A DNA stretch of 64,000 nt from NCBI RefSeq assembly GCF_000189635.1, contig NW_002476454.1, forward strand, positions 1 through 64,000, in the 5' to 3' direction. The stretch is from Tetrahymena thermophila SB210 (taxonomy: Eukaryota > Ciliophora > Oligohymenophorea > Hymenostomatida > Tetrahymenidae). The number at the start of each line of letters is the position of its first letter. The first letter of the stretch is position 1. Under the pieces are notes generated by a model. The model made no database searches. It saw nothing but the letters and a program-made list of their open reading frames with translations, and was not told the DNA's origin. Made by a program: the position numbers and the translations under genes. Shown here piece after piece: positions 1 to 11,842 of this stretch.

Positions 1-28
1 CCCCAACCCCAACCCCAACCCCAACCCC
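1..28. repeat. Macronuclear telomere (C4A2 repeats)
   Basis: Four perfect CCCCAA units followed by CCCC lie at the very start of the window. This is the C-strand of a G4T2 telomere, the type used by Tetrahymena and relatives, oriented as expected for a left chromosome end. Only about 28 bases are present, so the assembly probably trims the rest. After it the sequence becomes unique A/T-rich DNA at once, with no subtelomeric satellite. Confidence 0.97.
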
Positions 29-322
29 TAAAAATTAGTTTTGACTAAAATTTTAAATATTTGATAATTTGTGAAAATTGTTCGTTAAATTTAAAAAATT
101 ATAGAATAAAAAAATATCTATATTTATGAAAAAATATGATTTATTATATCATATTTTTAAAACAAAACACGAGTTTGTTATTATTTAATTAATGAAAATA
201 TATTTAAAAATTTATAGATAATTAATTAGAACTCAAAATTTATTTAGGTTTTACCAAAAACTCAAAAAGAAGATAGATAGATAGATAAATAGTTAATTTA
301 TTAAAAAGTTACTGATATTAAA
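29..322. other. Short subtelomeric spacer
   Basis: Non-coding A/T-rich DNA between the telomere and the first gene. A small GATA-type microsatellite (agatagatagatagat) begins at 271. It must contain the promoter of the kinase gene, but I see no defined motif. Confidence 0.6.
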
Positions 323-2028
323 ATGAGTGACATATAGTTGATATTAAGACGTTGCAAGAGAGGAAATGAAATTAAGTTAGACTTATCATTTAAGCAAATT
401 ACAATACTCCCAAGTGATATTTATTCACTTTCATAGTTAGAAGTATTAGATCTCTCAAATAATAAATTAAATGCTTTAGACCCTAAAATCTCATAATTAT
501 CCACACTTAAAGTTTTAAATATAGCAAACAACAATATTATATCTCTACCTAACACTTTACTTTAGATGAAGAGCTTATAGTTTCTTAATTGCTCAGGTAA
601 TCCTCTCAGTAACTAATTCGATAAGCTACTGATTGATGAAAATTAAATAAATCCATAGCTTAAATCTATTTTAGCATAGTGCTTTGGCGAGGAAGATACT
701 TCTTCAAAAGCAAATTTGTGGTTTAATGATACAAGCAGCACGTCTAATACAGGTTTCAATAGGATAGGTTCTTCTGGCAACAATAGTTCATCTAACAGTG
801 GAGGATTCGGAAATACTTTTTATGGTGGAAGTAATAGCAGCAATAGTAATAATACCTTTGGCCAAGCAAATAATGCAAGCATAATGAGCTAATTAGTTGA
901 AAAAGATAACTAATTAAACTAATAAAAGAAAAAAATTTAAGAATTAGAATAAGAATTACAAAAGTTATCCTTTTCGCAAGGAAAAAATATTTAGGGTTAA
1001 GGAGGACTCATTAAAGTTTTACCCCTTTTAGATCCTGTTTAGGAAATAGAATTTAAGGATTTGGAAATTAGAGATGCAATTTCATAAGGTAAAAATAAAA
1101 TTATACAAATATTTTTAAAACAAGCAAGTATCAGGTAGTTAAAATAGGTTTTTAATTCATTTTTTGTTAATTATTAAAGGTGGATTTAGTATAGTTCATA
1201 AAGGTAAGTATAAAGGATGTGATGTTGCTATCAAAAAAATATTCAATCCTAATATTACTTAAGATGTTTTGGATGAAATAAACAATGAAGTAAACATGCT
1301 TGCTACTCTTAGACATCCCAATATTATTTTGCTAATGGGTATTGTTTCATAACCTTAAAATATGTGTATTGTTACAGATTTAGTTGAAGGAGGAGACTTA
1401 TTCACATACTTACATAAATAAAGGTTTTATTTATATTATTAAAAAGAAAACTGAATATTAATCTTCAATTTAATAAATTTTAGAAAAGATTTGTCAGGAG
1501 TTTAAAAAGCATTTATTGTTAAACAAATTATCAATGCTTTTTATTATTTACACTCTCACTAAATAGTGCATCGTGATCTTAAATCTTACAATATTTTGCT
1601 TGATGTAGGATTTAAAATTAAGTTATGTGACTTTGGATTAGCCAGAAAATATGTAGATTATATTTTTAAAATATTTTATTTATTCAATAAAATTTACTTA
1701 AAAGTCTGACTTGAACTAAGGTAATTCCAAATTTAGTGGAACTCCCACATATATGGCTCCAGAACTCTTTTAGAAGAAAGGATATGACGAAAAAGTAGAT
1801 GTATTTGCTTTTGGTACACTACTCTGGGAAATATATGCTTAGGAAGTTCCTTTTGATGGTTTAGAACCTAATGACATTATGGTAAGAGTAACTAACGATG
1901 AATAGTTGCCTTAAAAGTAAACAATAAACTCTAGTATATACAAATTAATAGTTAAGTGCAGAGCATTAAATCCTAACTTGAGACCTTCATTTGAAAAGAT
2001 ATACTAAGAATTTAATTAATTAGCTTGA
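323..2028 (+). CDS. Leucine-rich-repeat protein kinase (TKL-like)
   Basis: Four exons, 323-1088, 1180-1423, 1484-1652 and 1705-2028, give 500 residues. The N-terminus (about residues 15-100) is a short leucine-rich repeat run with LxxLxLSxNxL-type spacing. A Ser/Asn/Gly-rich linker and a short Gln/Lys/Glu coiled coil follow. The kinase domain fills the last half. Visible motifs are a glycine loop (QGGFSIVHKG) built across the first intron, VAIKK with the ATP-binding lysine, VHRDLKSYNILL, CDFGLA and GTPTYMAPEL. The HRDLKS and GTPTYMAPE forms suggest the tyrosine-kinase-like group, acting on Ser/Thr. All catalytic residues are present, so it should be active. The substrate is unknown. It is the first gene from the telomere. 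Confidence 0.92.
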
Positions 2029-2682
2029 AACTAAGTCCAATAAAATATTGAAAATGTGATAAATGAATTAAAATGATTTTGAAAGTTTGACTGAAATAGT
2101 TATTATTCCAGCAATTAAAGTTGAACTCCTTTTTGTTTTAGTTATTATTACTTAATTAGTATTTGTATAATATTTTATTTATATTGAATATAATTAACAT
2201 AATTTAAAAACGCTAGAATAAAATTGCTATCAAATTTAATTAATTAGTTTCATTTATTTTTTTAAAAACACTTTGAAAAGTAATTTTTGATGAATTAAAA
2301 AATAATGAATTATATATTTTTCGTTTAACAAATGTGTATGAAGAATAAACAATATATACTTTATTAAAAATATAAATGAATATATAATTGAATAAAAATA
2401 TAGGTAATTAAGTTTTTTAATTTTTAAAACATAATCATGAAAATATTATTATTTGAAATGCCCAAAATACTAGTTTAACTTAATCAAAACAAATTTATTA
2501 TAAAAATTATTATTAAAATATTTTTTTAATTGATAATTTGAAATACTAAAAATAATAGTTTAATTTAATAAGAACTAATTTAACATAAAATTTAATTATG
2601 ATATCCAATTAATTAACTAGTATATGAATAAAAATACAATCCTATAAAATTTTAAATAGAATTTATTTATATATCAACTTTT
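2029..2682. other. Intergenic spacer, convergent genes
   Basis: A/T-rich spacer between the convergent 3' ends of the kinase and kinesin genes. No open frame, RNA gene or repeat stands out. Confidence 0.6.
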
Positions 2683-5262
2683 TCAATATTAATATTTTTT
2701 TAATCCACTCTAGGGTCTTCTTGATGTTTTTTTGGCACTTTTTAGACGAACTCTAGGTTAGTTAAGTGCATTTTCTTTACTGATTAATTCTGGATTTTTA
2801 ATATAAACAATAGGCATTTTTTCATTAGCCATCATCTAAAGCTCTTCTTCATCTTCATTCAAAGCGATATTAATAGTTTCTTACACTTTTTAACTAACGT
2901 TTCCATCAAAATCTTCAGTTATTATTTCAGGTAATTCAAGATCTAACTACAAAATATTGTCAGTTCTAAAACGAGGATTAGAGTCTCCGAACTTGATTGC
3001 CATACGAGCAGATTCACAGATTGGTCTTTTAAATCCGAAAACTGAGGCTGGTCTAGAAATTTTATGGCCTTCATTTGCATCATCTTTTATATTCCAGTCT
3101 CCATCTTCATCAGAGAATATAAGCTTTTATTCTAGCTTTTTAACTTCATTCTATGGTATAAAGTGCTCAATAATAAGATCTATGAGCTTTAATTCTTTGG
3201 TAATAGAACGATTTTCATCCAATAAGATTTCCTTTTCACGGAGTCTGTATTCATGTATTTCATTTGTTTACTAACGAGCTTGTTTTATTCTTTCTACAAT
3301 ATTATTTAACTTTTTAGTCTTAGCGTCAATTTCTTCTTGTAAACTTTTGTATTACTCCTAAGCTCCTATTACTAAAGCATTATTCTTTTCAAGCTCTTCC
3401 TGTTTTCTTCTTTCTTCTTATTTTCTTTCTTCTAATTCAATTTAAAGCTTTATTAACTGCTTTTCTTTCTCTCTCTGAGTCTCTTTAAGCTTGTTTCCTT
3501 AGATAATTTTGCTTTCCATTTCTTTTATTTATTAGAGGTATTTTTCTTATTCCTAGGCTTATTTAGCTACCTACTCTTCTTTTTCTTTAAGCTATCTCTC
3601 CAATTTCTCCTTTTATTCTCTTGAATCTGCCAAGTCTCTTTCAATTTATTCCCTTTTTTTGCCTACTGTTGATTCAAGTAGATTTTTCTCTCTCTCAATT
3701 TATTCCTCCAATTCCTTGAGCTTTTACTCATCAGTAACTACTACTACTTTTTAAACCTATTAAAATTTAAAAATGTCATAAATAAATATCTTGAAGTGAT
3801 AATTATTAGAATAAAATAACCAATAAATAAATAGAAATTGTAAAAAAAAATAATGTGAAATATTACTTCAACAACTTTAGCAATCTTTCCATCTGGACCA
3901 ATTTGAATATTTGAACCCATTTTTTTCTAAAGTTCTTCTTTTAAGCGATTAATTTCTTCCTAAAATTCTCTGATCATAGCATCCTTAGGATCTTCATTGA
4001 TTTTAGGTCTATTTTTAATACTTTTTGCTCTGCTTGCATAACGCAGAGTACTAATAGTTTCATCGTAGTTATAATCAGCAGGTCCGATATTAGCAATCAT
4101 AACAGTTTTTGTATTACCTCCCAAAGAATCTTAGAGCAATCTAGTTAGTTTGGAATCTCTGTAAGGAGTATATGGTTTATTATCGACTAAAGCAGATATA
4201 ACATTACCTATTTATTTTTATAAATTACAATTAAATTTAATAAAATATTTTTTAAATATTTAGAATTTACCCAAAGTAGCTAGAGATTGATTAATGTTTA
4301 TAGCTTCTTTGAAACGCTCACCAGTTGCCTGTGTTTTTGATTAACGCTCAGAACCAGCTAAATCAACAAGATTTAATTTACCAACTCTAATATGCTACTA
4401 TCCATCTCTTATTTCACTCATTTCAACAGTAATCATAAATAGGGAGTGGGATCTAGAAGATCCTTCATTCATTTTTGTAGCTCCTACTTTTCTATTTTCA
4501 CGACCATGAGCAAGTTTTTCTTTCATTTCATTAGGATTTTAAATAATAAATGATGAAAGGTCTTTCACATAAACACCAGTATCAGGATTTTCATGCAATT
4601 ATAATTTGTTTTTGGCATTTTTGGCAAGTAAATCTCTAATTTCTTCATTATAAAGTTCTAAAAAGCTAGCTCTAACAAGGAACTGCTTAGAAGGAGTACC
4701 TTCAATAACTCTATAAATATGCTCGAAAGTTCTTGGGATAATACCTCTGTTATCAGCTGGTTCATTACTACCTTCCATAGTGTGAGTTTTACCTATGATT
4801 ATATAAAAAATGAATTTTCAAAAACTAATAAACACCTAAAATAGATAAAAAGAGGAATTTTTAAATATAATTAAACACAGAATATCTCATAAGATTTATC
4901 ACAAAATTATGCAAAACATTTTTTGCTGTTTGAAATAATTTTATTAATTTACCTGTTCCGGTTTAACCGTATGCAAAAATGGTACCGTTGTAACCTTCTA
5001 AAACTGATTCAACAATTGGTAGAGCTGTCATTTTATAAACATGCTCTTAAGTTGATTTTTAATTAATAACTACATCGAATGTGAAAACATTTCTGTTTTC
5101 ACTTCCTTCCCCTTTAGGGTTATTTACAATAACTTCACCTCTTTCTGGATCAATTTTAACTATTTCCTATCTATTATCTATTAATTCCTATTTAGAAATA
5201 GGTCTGCATCTCATAGCGACTTTTACGCACTCTTCATTACTATTTTTTTTTTTCTAACTCAT
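2683..5262 (-). CDS. Kinesin-2 family heavy chain
   Basis: Four exons on the minus strand, 5262-4953, 4792-4271, 4207-3867 and 3756-2683, give 748 residues. The N-terminal motor domain (about residues 10-355) shows VAMRCRPIS, the P-loop YGQTGTGKT (split by intron 1), switch [10 protein letters not shown] and switch [11 protein letters not shown] Lys/Glu/Gln-rich coiled coil runs from about 395 to 600. The tail contains HFIPQNEVKKLE and a segment resembling the KIF3A/FLA10 tail. Kinesin-2 motors carry anterograde intraflagellar transport trains, so the likely role is cilium assembly. T. thermophila has two known kinesin-II genes, KIN1 and KIN2; I cannot tell which this is, or whether it is a third paralogue. 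Confidence 0.93.
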
Positions 5263-5915
5263 TAAATACTATTAAACCTATGATCAAATGTTGATTGTAT
5301 TTCAGCAAATTCCTAAAATTACTAATTTGAGTATTTACTTTTTTATGAAAAAAAATGTTATTTTAATTGAAAATTTGATATTAATATTAATTACTTATTG
5401 ATTAAATAATCTTTTTTTATTATCAAATAGTGTATATGAGGGTATGTATATTTTAAATTCTTTTTTCAAATTTTTTAATATTTAATTTTCTTTTTATTAA
5501 TTATCATCTGATTTGTTAAATCGAATGTTATAAAATCTAAGGAAAATTCACTTTAAAAATGAAATAAAAAATGTTTATAAAAAGAAACTTGCTTAAAATA
5601 TAGAAAAATGAAAAAATCAGATTTAAATAGAAAAAAATGGTTGTTTAATAAATCTAATATGTTCTTTTTAGTCATAATAGCCTGAAAATGGATGATGGTT
5701 TATTAATAAAATAAACTAAAATCTGATAAAAAACTAATACACTCACTTAGGATTTGATATTTTTCTATATAAACTTTTTAGAATAACTATATTATCCTTC
5801 TTATTTTGAATAGCTTTAATTTTTTATTCAATCGATAATAATAAGCAAACATTCATTCAAAGATTTTATCTTTATTATTAATTCAATACAAATATCTAAT
5901 TAAACTATCTATAAA
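5263..5915. other. Intergenic spacer, divergent genes
   Basis: A/T-rich region between two divergent start codons. It should hold both promoters, but I see no conserved motif, RNA gene or open frame. Confidence 0.6.
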
Positions 5916-6593
5916 ATGGACTCATAAAAAAACGATTTATAAAACGAAATCAATATAATTATTGTTTTAGGTTTAAAATTGAAGGAAGTTTCATAAAATA
6001 AATATCTTATGGAAAATTTTTTATATGATAGATTAGAATTTGCAAATAGATTGTTTTAATCAAACCTGGTTGACGAATAATAAATAAATAAAGACATTCA
6101 AACTAAATCTTGTATCATTTTAAGCGGAAAAGGCTAAATAGGAAACGAAAGTTACATGATGAAAGAATATTTAAAAAAAACTTATAAATATTAAGATGAA
6201 ACTCTTATACAAGAAGAATAGTCTATGACTACAGTAGAAAATTTTATATTTTCTTTCTTTTAGATTTGGAAAATTTTTGAAAGGAATTATAAAGAAAAAA
6301 AACTGAATATCTCTATAGTAACTTCAGATTATCACAAAGATAGATCTTAATATATACTTGAGTGTTTTCTTCCTAAACTATAAAAAGCGTTTGTTAATAA
6401 TAAAATCAATAAAGTAAAATACTATGGCTCAATAACTAATACGTAAGAAGAAAGCTACTTAATGAATTTATCTAATGAACAAATTAGTGAGTTTCTGGAT
6501 AAAAATTTTGATTGGAAAATGTTTTGTTCTTATAGGTATGTAAAAAAAGAAGATATTGATATATTTTTAGAATATTCAAAGTTCTATCAGTGA
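5916..6593 (+). CDS. DUF218-like (YdcF-type) protein
   Basis: Single exon, 225 residues, ATG preceded by A-rich sequence and ending at TGA. The order of motifs fits DUF218: an N-terminal beta strand INIIIVLG, a region LYDRLEFANRL, the strand CIILSGKGQIGNESYMM, then EEQSMTTVEN, which matches the family's E-x-x-S-x-T-x-E-N signature. In the family this is a Rossmann-like fold of uncertain biochemical role, often linked to envelope or nucleotide metabolism in bacteria. The usual N-terminal membrane anchor is missing, so this looks like a soluble form. The function in ciliates is unknown. Confidence 0.7.
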
Positions 6594-7011
6594 AAAAAAT
6601 CATTAACTTCATCATGCTAAAAAAATAAATAAACTTTTTATTTTTATGTTTTAGATTTATTTTTAAAATAAGATATTAAACAACTTTTAATTAATTAATT
6701 AATTGTATGTTTGTTTAACGGTAAAGTTAAATTCCATAAAATTTTTCAATTACTTTTAATTTATTAATTTTGAGAAATTAATTGATTATCTATCGAAAAT
6801 TTATTTATTTTAAAGTATTTTTAAAAATATAAAAAATCAAATAAAATTACTATCAATCAATCATTAATTTGATAAATATCTGGTTCAATAATATTAGAAT
6901 CTGAAAATATATATTTAGATTTACCTTTTGCACTATTTTTATTAAGTAGTATTCTAGAAGTGTGTTTAAATTGTCTAGGTAGTAGGTAATAGGTAGAATT
7001 TGTTATATAAA
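6594..7011. other. Intergenic spacer
   Basis: A/T-rich spacer between two plus-strand genes. It contains a TTAATTAATTAATT run near 6689. No gene seen. Confidence 0.55.
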
Positions 7012-10000
7012 ATGATTTAGTAAGGAAACTATAATCTAAGATAATAGGATCATTCATTATTTTGTAATTTACAAAACCATGAAGGTAGCTAATTAAGCTA
7101 TGTATGTATCTAAAATGGATGCATAGATAGAGGGTTGGTATGCTAAATTTGCGCAACAACAGCTCATAAAGATCATAATATTTAACCACTGACTATGTTT
7201 TTAAATACCTACAAAGAAAGCTGCTAATTATCATAAGCAATTTAAGAATTGAAGAGAGATTCTTAAAAATTAGAGTTAATATAGCAAGAATTATCAAACT
7301 ATTTAGATAATTTCTCATAATCTTTATAGGAAATAGTCTTGTCTGCAAAAAAAAGAATAAGTACTAATATAGAATGCGATAGAGAACTTATAGATAGTAT
7401 ATTTGAAGTTGAATAAAAGCATTTAGATCATATAAACTAGATAGAATCATAAATGATAAATTAACCAGGTGAAGCATAAGAAAAAATTTAATAGCTGATT
7501 TCAAGGTTAAAATACAATAATAATTAAAATGATTCATCTCGTTTTTAAGTTACTACTTTTAGAGAAGATAACATAAAAGCAATTTTACTTTTAACCAGAA
7601 AAAACAACTCTATAAGGAATAATATACTATCAGAAACTCCTAAGTTTGCAAAAGACTTATACTTATATTTGAGGCAAATAGATTAAGCTTTGGAAGCTTA
7701 TGATGCAAAAAGAGCTAATTAAAATTTGAATAATCAATCTTAATTGGATATTACTGCTACTAATAGAAGTGTTTCACCAATGTAAGGAATAAGTTATTCT
7801 ACAACAGTTTAATAATCTCCCTAGCCTTAATAACAAGGGACTAGTCCAAGAAGTGCAAGTGGTAGTAGGACAAATATTTTTTCTAGGTAAGGTCCTTCAA
7901 TTAGAAGTAGAATGACTGATGATAAATAAGAAAAAACAGGAGAAGAATAACAACGAATGATAGCTTAAAATGGAATGTAAAGTTATAAAAGCGTGAATGC
8001 TAATCCTAAAGAAATTCTTTAAAAAAATAACTCAAATAGTGGATCTTAATCAAATCTAAATAAGCAAAATTAATAATAATAAAATTCAATCTTACCAGTA
8101 TCATACCTTACTAGTTAATAAATGAATCAGCCTTTATCTTAAAATTAATAAATATCATAAGAATAGTTGCAACAAAATGTTTAACTGAATTAATAACCGT
8201 AAAAAATAAACAATGATCCTATTTATATTTAATAGTAATACTAAATATAACAATAACCTTAAAAATAGCATTAACCATAACAAAATCAGTCTGCTATTTT
8301 CCAACCTTAAAAATAATTACCAATTTAATAAAAGTAATAAAACTTATCATCTAAGTAAGATAATAATTTACCTGAATAGCAATAAATCTTAAGCTAATAA
8401 AATACAAATAAATAATAATTGGCTAATCCTAGGTTTATTTAATCTAACTAAATAGAAAATTAAGAATAATTAGAATAATTAAATTTAATTTAAAAATAAG
8501 TACCATCATCATTAGCATAGTAAAAAATAATACATTCATTTTAAAATGATAATTTAAATAGCTTAGAATAAATTGCTTAGTAACCATTTAAAGAAAAATA
8601 AGACAAAAATAACTTAAGCTAATAGCCTTAAAAGCAACTATAATTAAACTAAATGCCAGAACTAATTGATCCAACAATAGTTTCTGGTTCTGGTAATCAT
8701 AATTTTTCTAGTAGACCAAAAAAGAATACTAGTAATAGCCCTTTGCCAAGACCAGTATAGAAATTAAATACTAATTTACCAGCTCAAGATTAAAATAGTT
8801 AAGCCCCGAAAATAGGAAGCCATTCGATGATTCAATCAATTAATTTAAAAGAAAATGAGAATTTGAATACATAGCTAAGCGAAAATAGACCTAAAGAAGC
8901 CTCTGTTAATGCTATTACTCATAATTATATTACAAAAAGTGATAGCAAAGGAAGAAATTAAAATATACAAATAGATACTTTCCATTAAAATATAGATATT
9001 AATAAGTTTTTGTAAAATTAAATTAAGCCAGCAACTCCTCCTAAACACTCTCCTAAATAATTGTAGATTAACTCAAGTTCTCCTTTGCAAAATAAATTTA
9101 ACATTGAAAAAAAATAATTTAAAAATGATAGTACAATTAGGTCAAGCTATAATGTAAACAGTGCTTCGTTTAATAATGGAGGAGGAGGTAGTAAATCAAA
9201 TTTAAATACAAGTCCACAATCATAAAACGCATCTTATTTGGATCTTTCAAGGGTAGCTTATAATTAAATTTAGCAAAGCATGTAAATGTCTCACGATGGA
9301 AAAATAAAATCAATTGAATTAATTGGTAATGATAAAATTGCAAGTGGAGGAGATGATAAACTGATTAAAATTTGGGAAAGAACTCAATATAAGCTTTTGA
9401 ATACACTTGAAGGCCACAATGCATCAATAACAGTAATTAAATATCATAATATGAGTAGGATTTTAGCTTCTGGAGGTGATGACGATCTTATAATTATTTG
9501 GAAACCTGTCCCAGTACTTTAAAAGGTGCATATTTTAAAAGGACATGAAGACAGCATTACTAGTATGGCTTTTTAGAATGAAAGAACCTTAATCAGTAGT
9601 AGTAAAGATATGAAGCTAATTGTGTGGGATATTGAAAAAGGGTTAGGAAAAAATAAATTAGATTATTCAGAATCAATAATTAACGAAATTTCAATTTATA
9701 ATAAAATGATTTTATGTGTAAGTGAGAAGTATGTGTAATTCTGGGAACTTAGTACTTACAAGCTTTTTAAAAAAGTAGAAGCTCATGATGATACAATAAA
9801 CCAAATCAGCCTCATCCATAGAAAAAGAAAAGCTCAAATATACATAGTAACATGCAGTAATGATGGGTGCATTTATGTTTGGGATGGTGATAATTAGTAC
9901 GATGAAGTAGATTAGATAAAAGAAGAATCTAGTTGGAGCATCAAATGCTTTGACTATAATTCTCATTATGATTTGATAGTATACGGATGCAACTCGAAAG

Positions 10001-10185
10001 TAGATTCCCAATCAAAAGTTGTTGTCTATAGCTTGGAGCAATAAAAAATAACATAAACAATTTCACACTATACTGACTTTATAAATTAGATTAAATGTAT
10101 TTATAAAGATATTTACATAGCTTTAGAAAATAATTTTATTGACAATGTAAAAATATAAAAAAACTAACCCAGTTTGGACTATTGA
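7012..10185 (+). CDS. Zinc-finger, Q-rich, WD40-repeat protein
   Basis: Single exon of 1057 residues. I chose the ATG at 7012 (context ATAAA-ATG) because it places a B-box-like zinc site in frame: Cys and His at about residues 18-56, spaced C-x4-H-x8-C-x4-C-x5-C-x2-C-x6-H-x2-H. A predicted coiled coil follows (about 65-240). A very Gln/Asn-rich low-complexity stretch fills about 270-750. Residues from about 757 to 1050 are a WD40 propeller; repeat signatures include SGGDDKLIKIWE, LEGHNASIT, SGGDDDLIIIW, LKGHEDSIT and SSSKDMKLIVWD. The layout resembles TRIM-type scaffolds with WD40 in place of other C-terminal domains. There is no RING finger, so ligase activity is not supported. The partner is unknown. 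Confidence 0.88.
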
Positions 10186-10833
10186 CTTAAATAAATGACT
10201 TTCAAATTTTTATGAAATTTGAAATTGTTAAAAATAAATTAATATATTTTCTTTTAGTTATTAATTTTCTAAAATTTTATGTAAGATTTATATAAAACAT
10301 TATTTGCTTAAAATTTCTAATTTTTATTTTTATTAAATATATAAAATTATATTCTTAATTGAAATTCAATTGATTACCTTATTCAATTTTTGTTTTTTAT
10401 CAAATTATCTTTCATTAAATATTTTGAAAAAAGCCAACAAAATTTACTGTTTATTTTATTTTTAATATTGAAATAATGTCTTTATTAAAATTAAAAAATC
10501 TTCATTTTTTGAATTTTTTATTGATATATAATTTTCCTCTCTTCAAGCAGTTAAAATAACGAAATTTGAAAATAATTTTAGAGGATGGTAAATGATTTTT
10601 TATTAAATAATGAATGTAATTCCATATAGTTTTTAATAAAGAGAAATTATATTTTATCAAATAGTGTTTTTTTGTAAATTAAAATATAATATAAAACAAA
10701 TCAATGAATGAATGAAACAATAATTTAGGCATTCTGCTTTTAAATTAAAAGTTAATTTAACTTAAAATATAATTTTAAGTTTTTTTATTCAATAACAGTT
10801 TAAATTTCTTAAAAAAAAACAAGCTTTCATCTA
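10186..10833. other. Intergenic spacer, convergent genes
   Basis: A/T-rich spacer between convergent genes. Nothing recognisable beyond homopolymer runs. Confidence 0.55.
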
Positions 10834-11433
10834 TCATTTTTGTTGTGGTTCCACAGTTTAGGTAGTTTATTGATCTTTTTATAAAGGGAAGTATTTCTAT
10901 ATAATACCTTCTACTTTACTATCAACAATTTAATTTGGTAAAAATTGTTCTTTATACTCTAATGATAAATCTTATAAATATTTTTATCCAAAAATGTGTT
11001 TATATATATAGTTTAATCCATATATGCTAATACCAGAACTAGCTATTAATCTTAAACTATTCAAGCCAAGTACTTTATCTTCTAGATACATTTCTAAGAA
11101 AGGGGCTTCGATTCTTTTAAGAAATTTAAAGAATATGAGACCAACACAAGCACATCCTAAGAGACCAAAATTTAAATCAACAAGCTAGCTAGTGATGATT
11201 CTACGGTCTGCAGACTCATGAATTTTATCTTTGTTGAAAAATGACCATTTTAAGAATTTTAAATTAACTTATCTTCTATATGCTTCAATTTAAGAATTAG
11301 TCATTGTTTCATATTGATCAGGATAGTATATTGCTTTTTTATAATTTTAATCAAGTTTATTTTTATAATAGACATATGTGGTGAGGCTCTCTCTATCAGT
11401 ATAGAAGAATAAATCTTTTTTAGGTAGCTACAT
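10834..11433 (-). CDS. Hypothetical protein with two membrane segments
   Basis: Single-exon frame of 199 residues, start at 11433 (MQLPKKDLFFYTD). The first about 85 residues are charged and rich in Tyr and Lys. Two hydrophobic stretches follow, LLGCACVGLIFF (near 95) and LIASSGISIYGL (near 130), separated by a short acidic loop. The C-terminus is rich in Gln and Thr. I do not recognise a family. The small size and paired membrane helices would fit a ciliate-specific organelle membrane subunit, but that is only a guess. Codon use matches the neighbours. Confidence 0.72.
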
Positions 11434-11842
11434 TATTCAATAAATATTATCTATCAACTTATAAATTTACTAATACTTGCTTTTTGCTCAATCAATTATA
11501 TACAAATTTAAAAGAAATAACTATATTTTAGTATATATATATATTTTTAATTATTGTATCTTTCACATACAAAAGATATCTCTTGTTTATTGTATATAAT
11601 TTAGAAATTTCTGTTTCGATATTATTTTAGATGAGTAGTATACTTAATCAAATTATAAAGAATTAAAAGAATTAGTCAATAAAGCATGCAGAGAATAATT
11701 AATTAACTAATTAACTTACTTACTTACTAAGATAACAAAATGATTTTATAAATATAAATAGTTTTTATATAATTTTTAATAGTTAATTTATTAGTAAAAT
11801 TTAATAAACAAATTTTTAGGAAAATTTTATTTTTAAGTTCAT
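11434..11842. other. Intergenic spacer
   Basis: A/T-rich spacer between the 3' end of separase and the start of the small membrane protein gene, both on the minus strand. It has TTAACTAATTAACTTACTTACTTACT-like runs near 11700 and no gene. Confidence 0.55.

Noticed and set aside
2957..3274. 105-codon plus-strand open frame
   Set aside because: It is antisense to the coiled coil and tail of the kinesin, which is well supported by motifs and exon phases.
6857..7189. 110-codon minus-strand open frame
   Set aside because: It is antisense to the zinc-finger start of the WD40 gene, whose plus-strand frame has ordered Cys/His and is continuous with the WD40 repeats.
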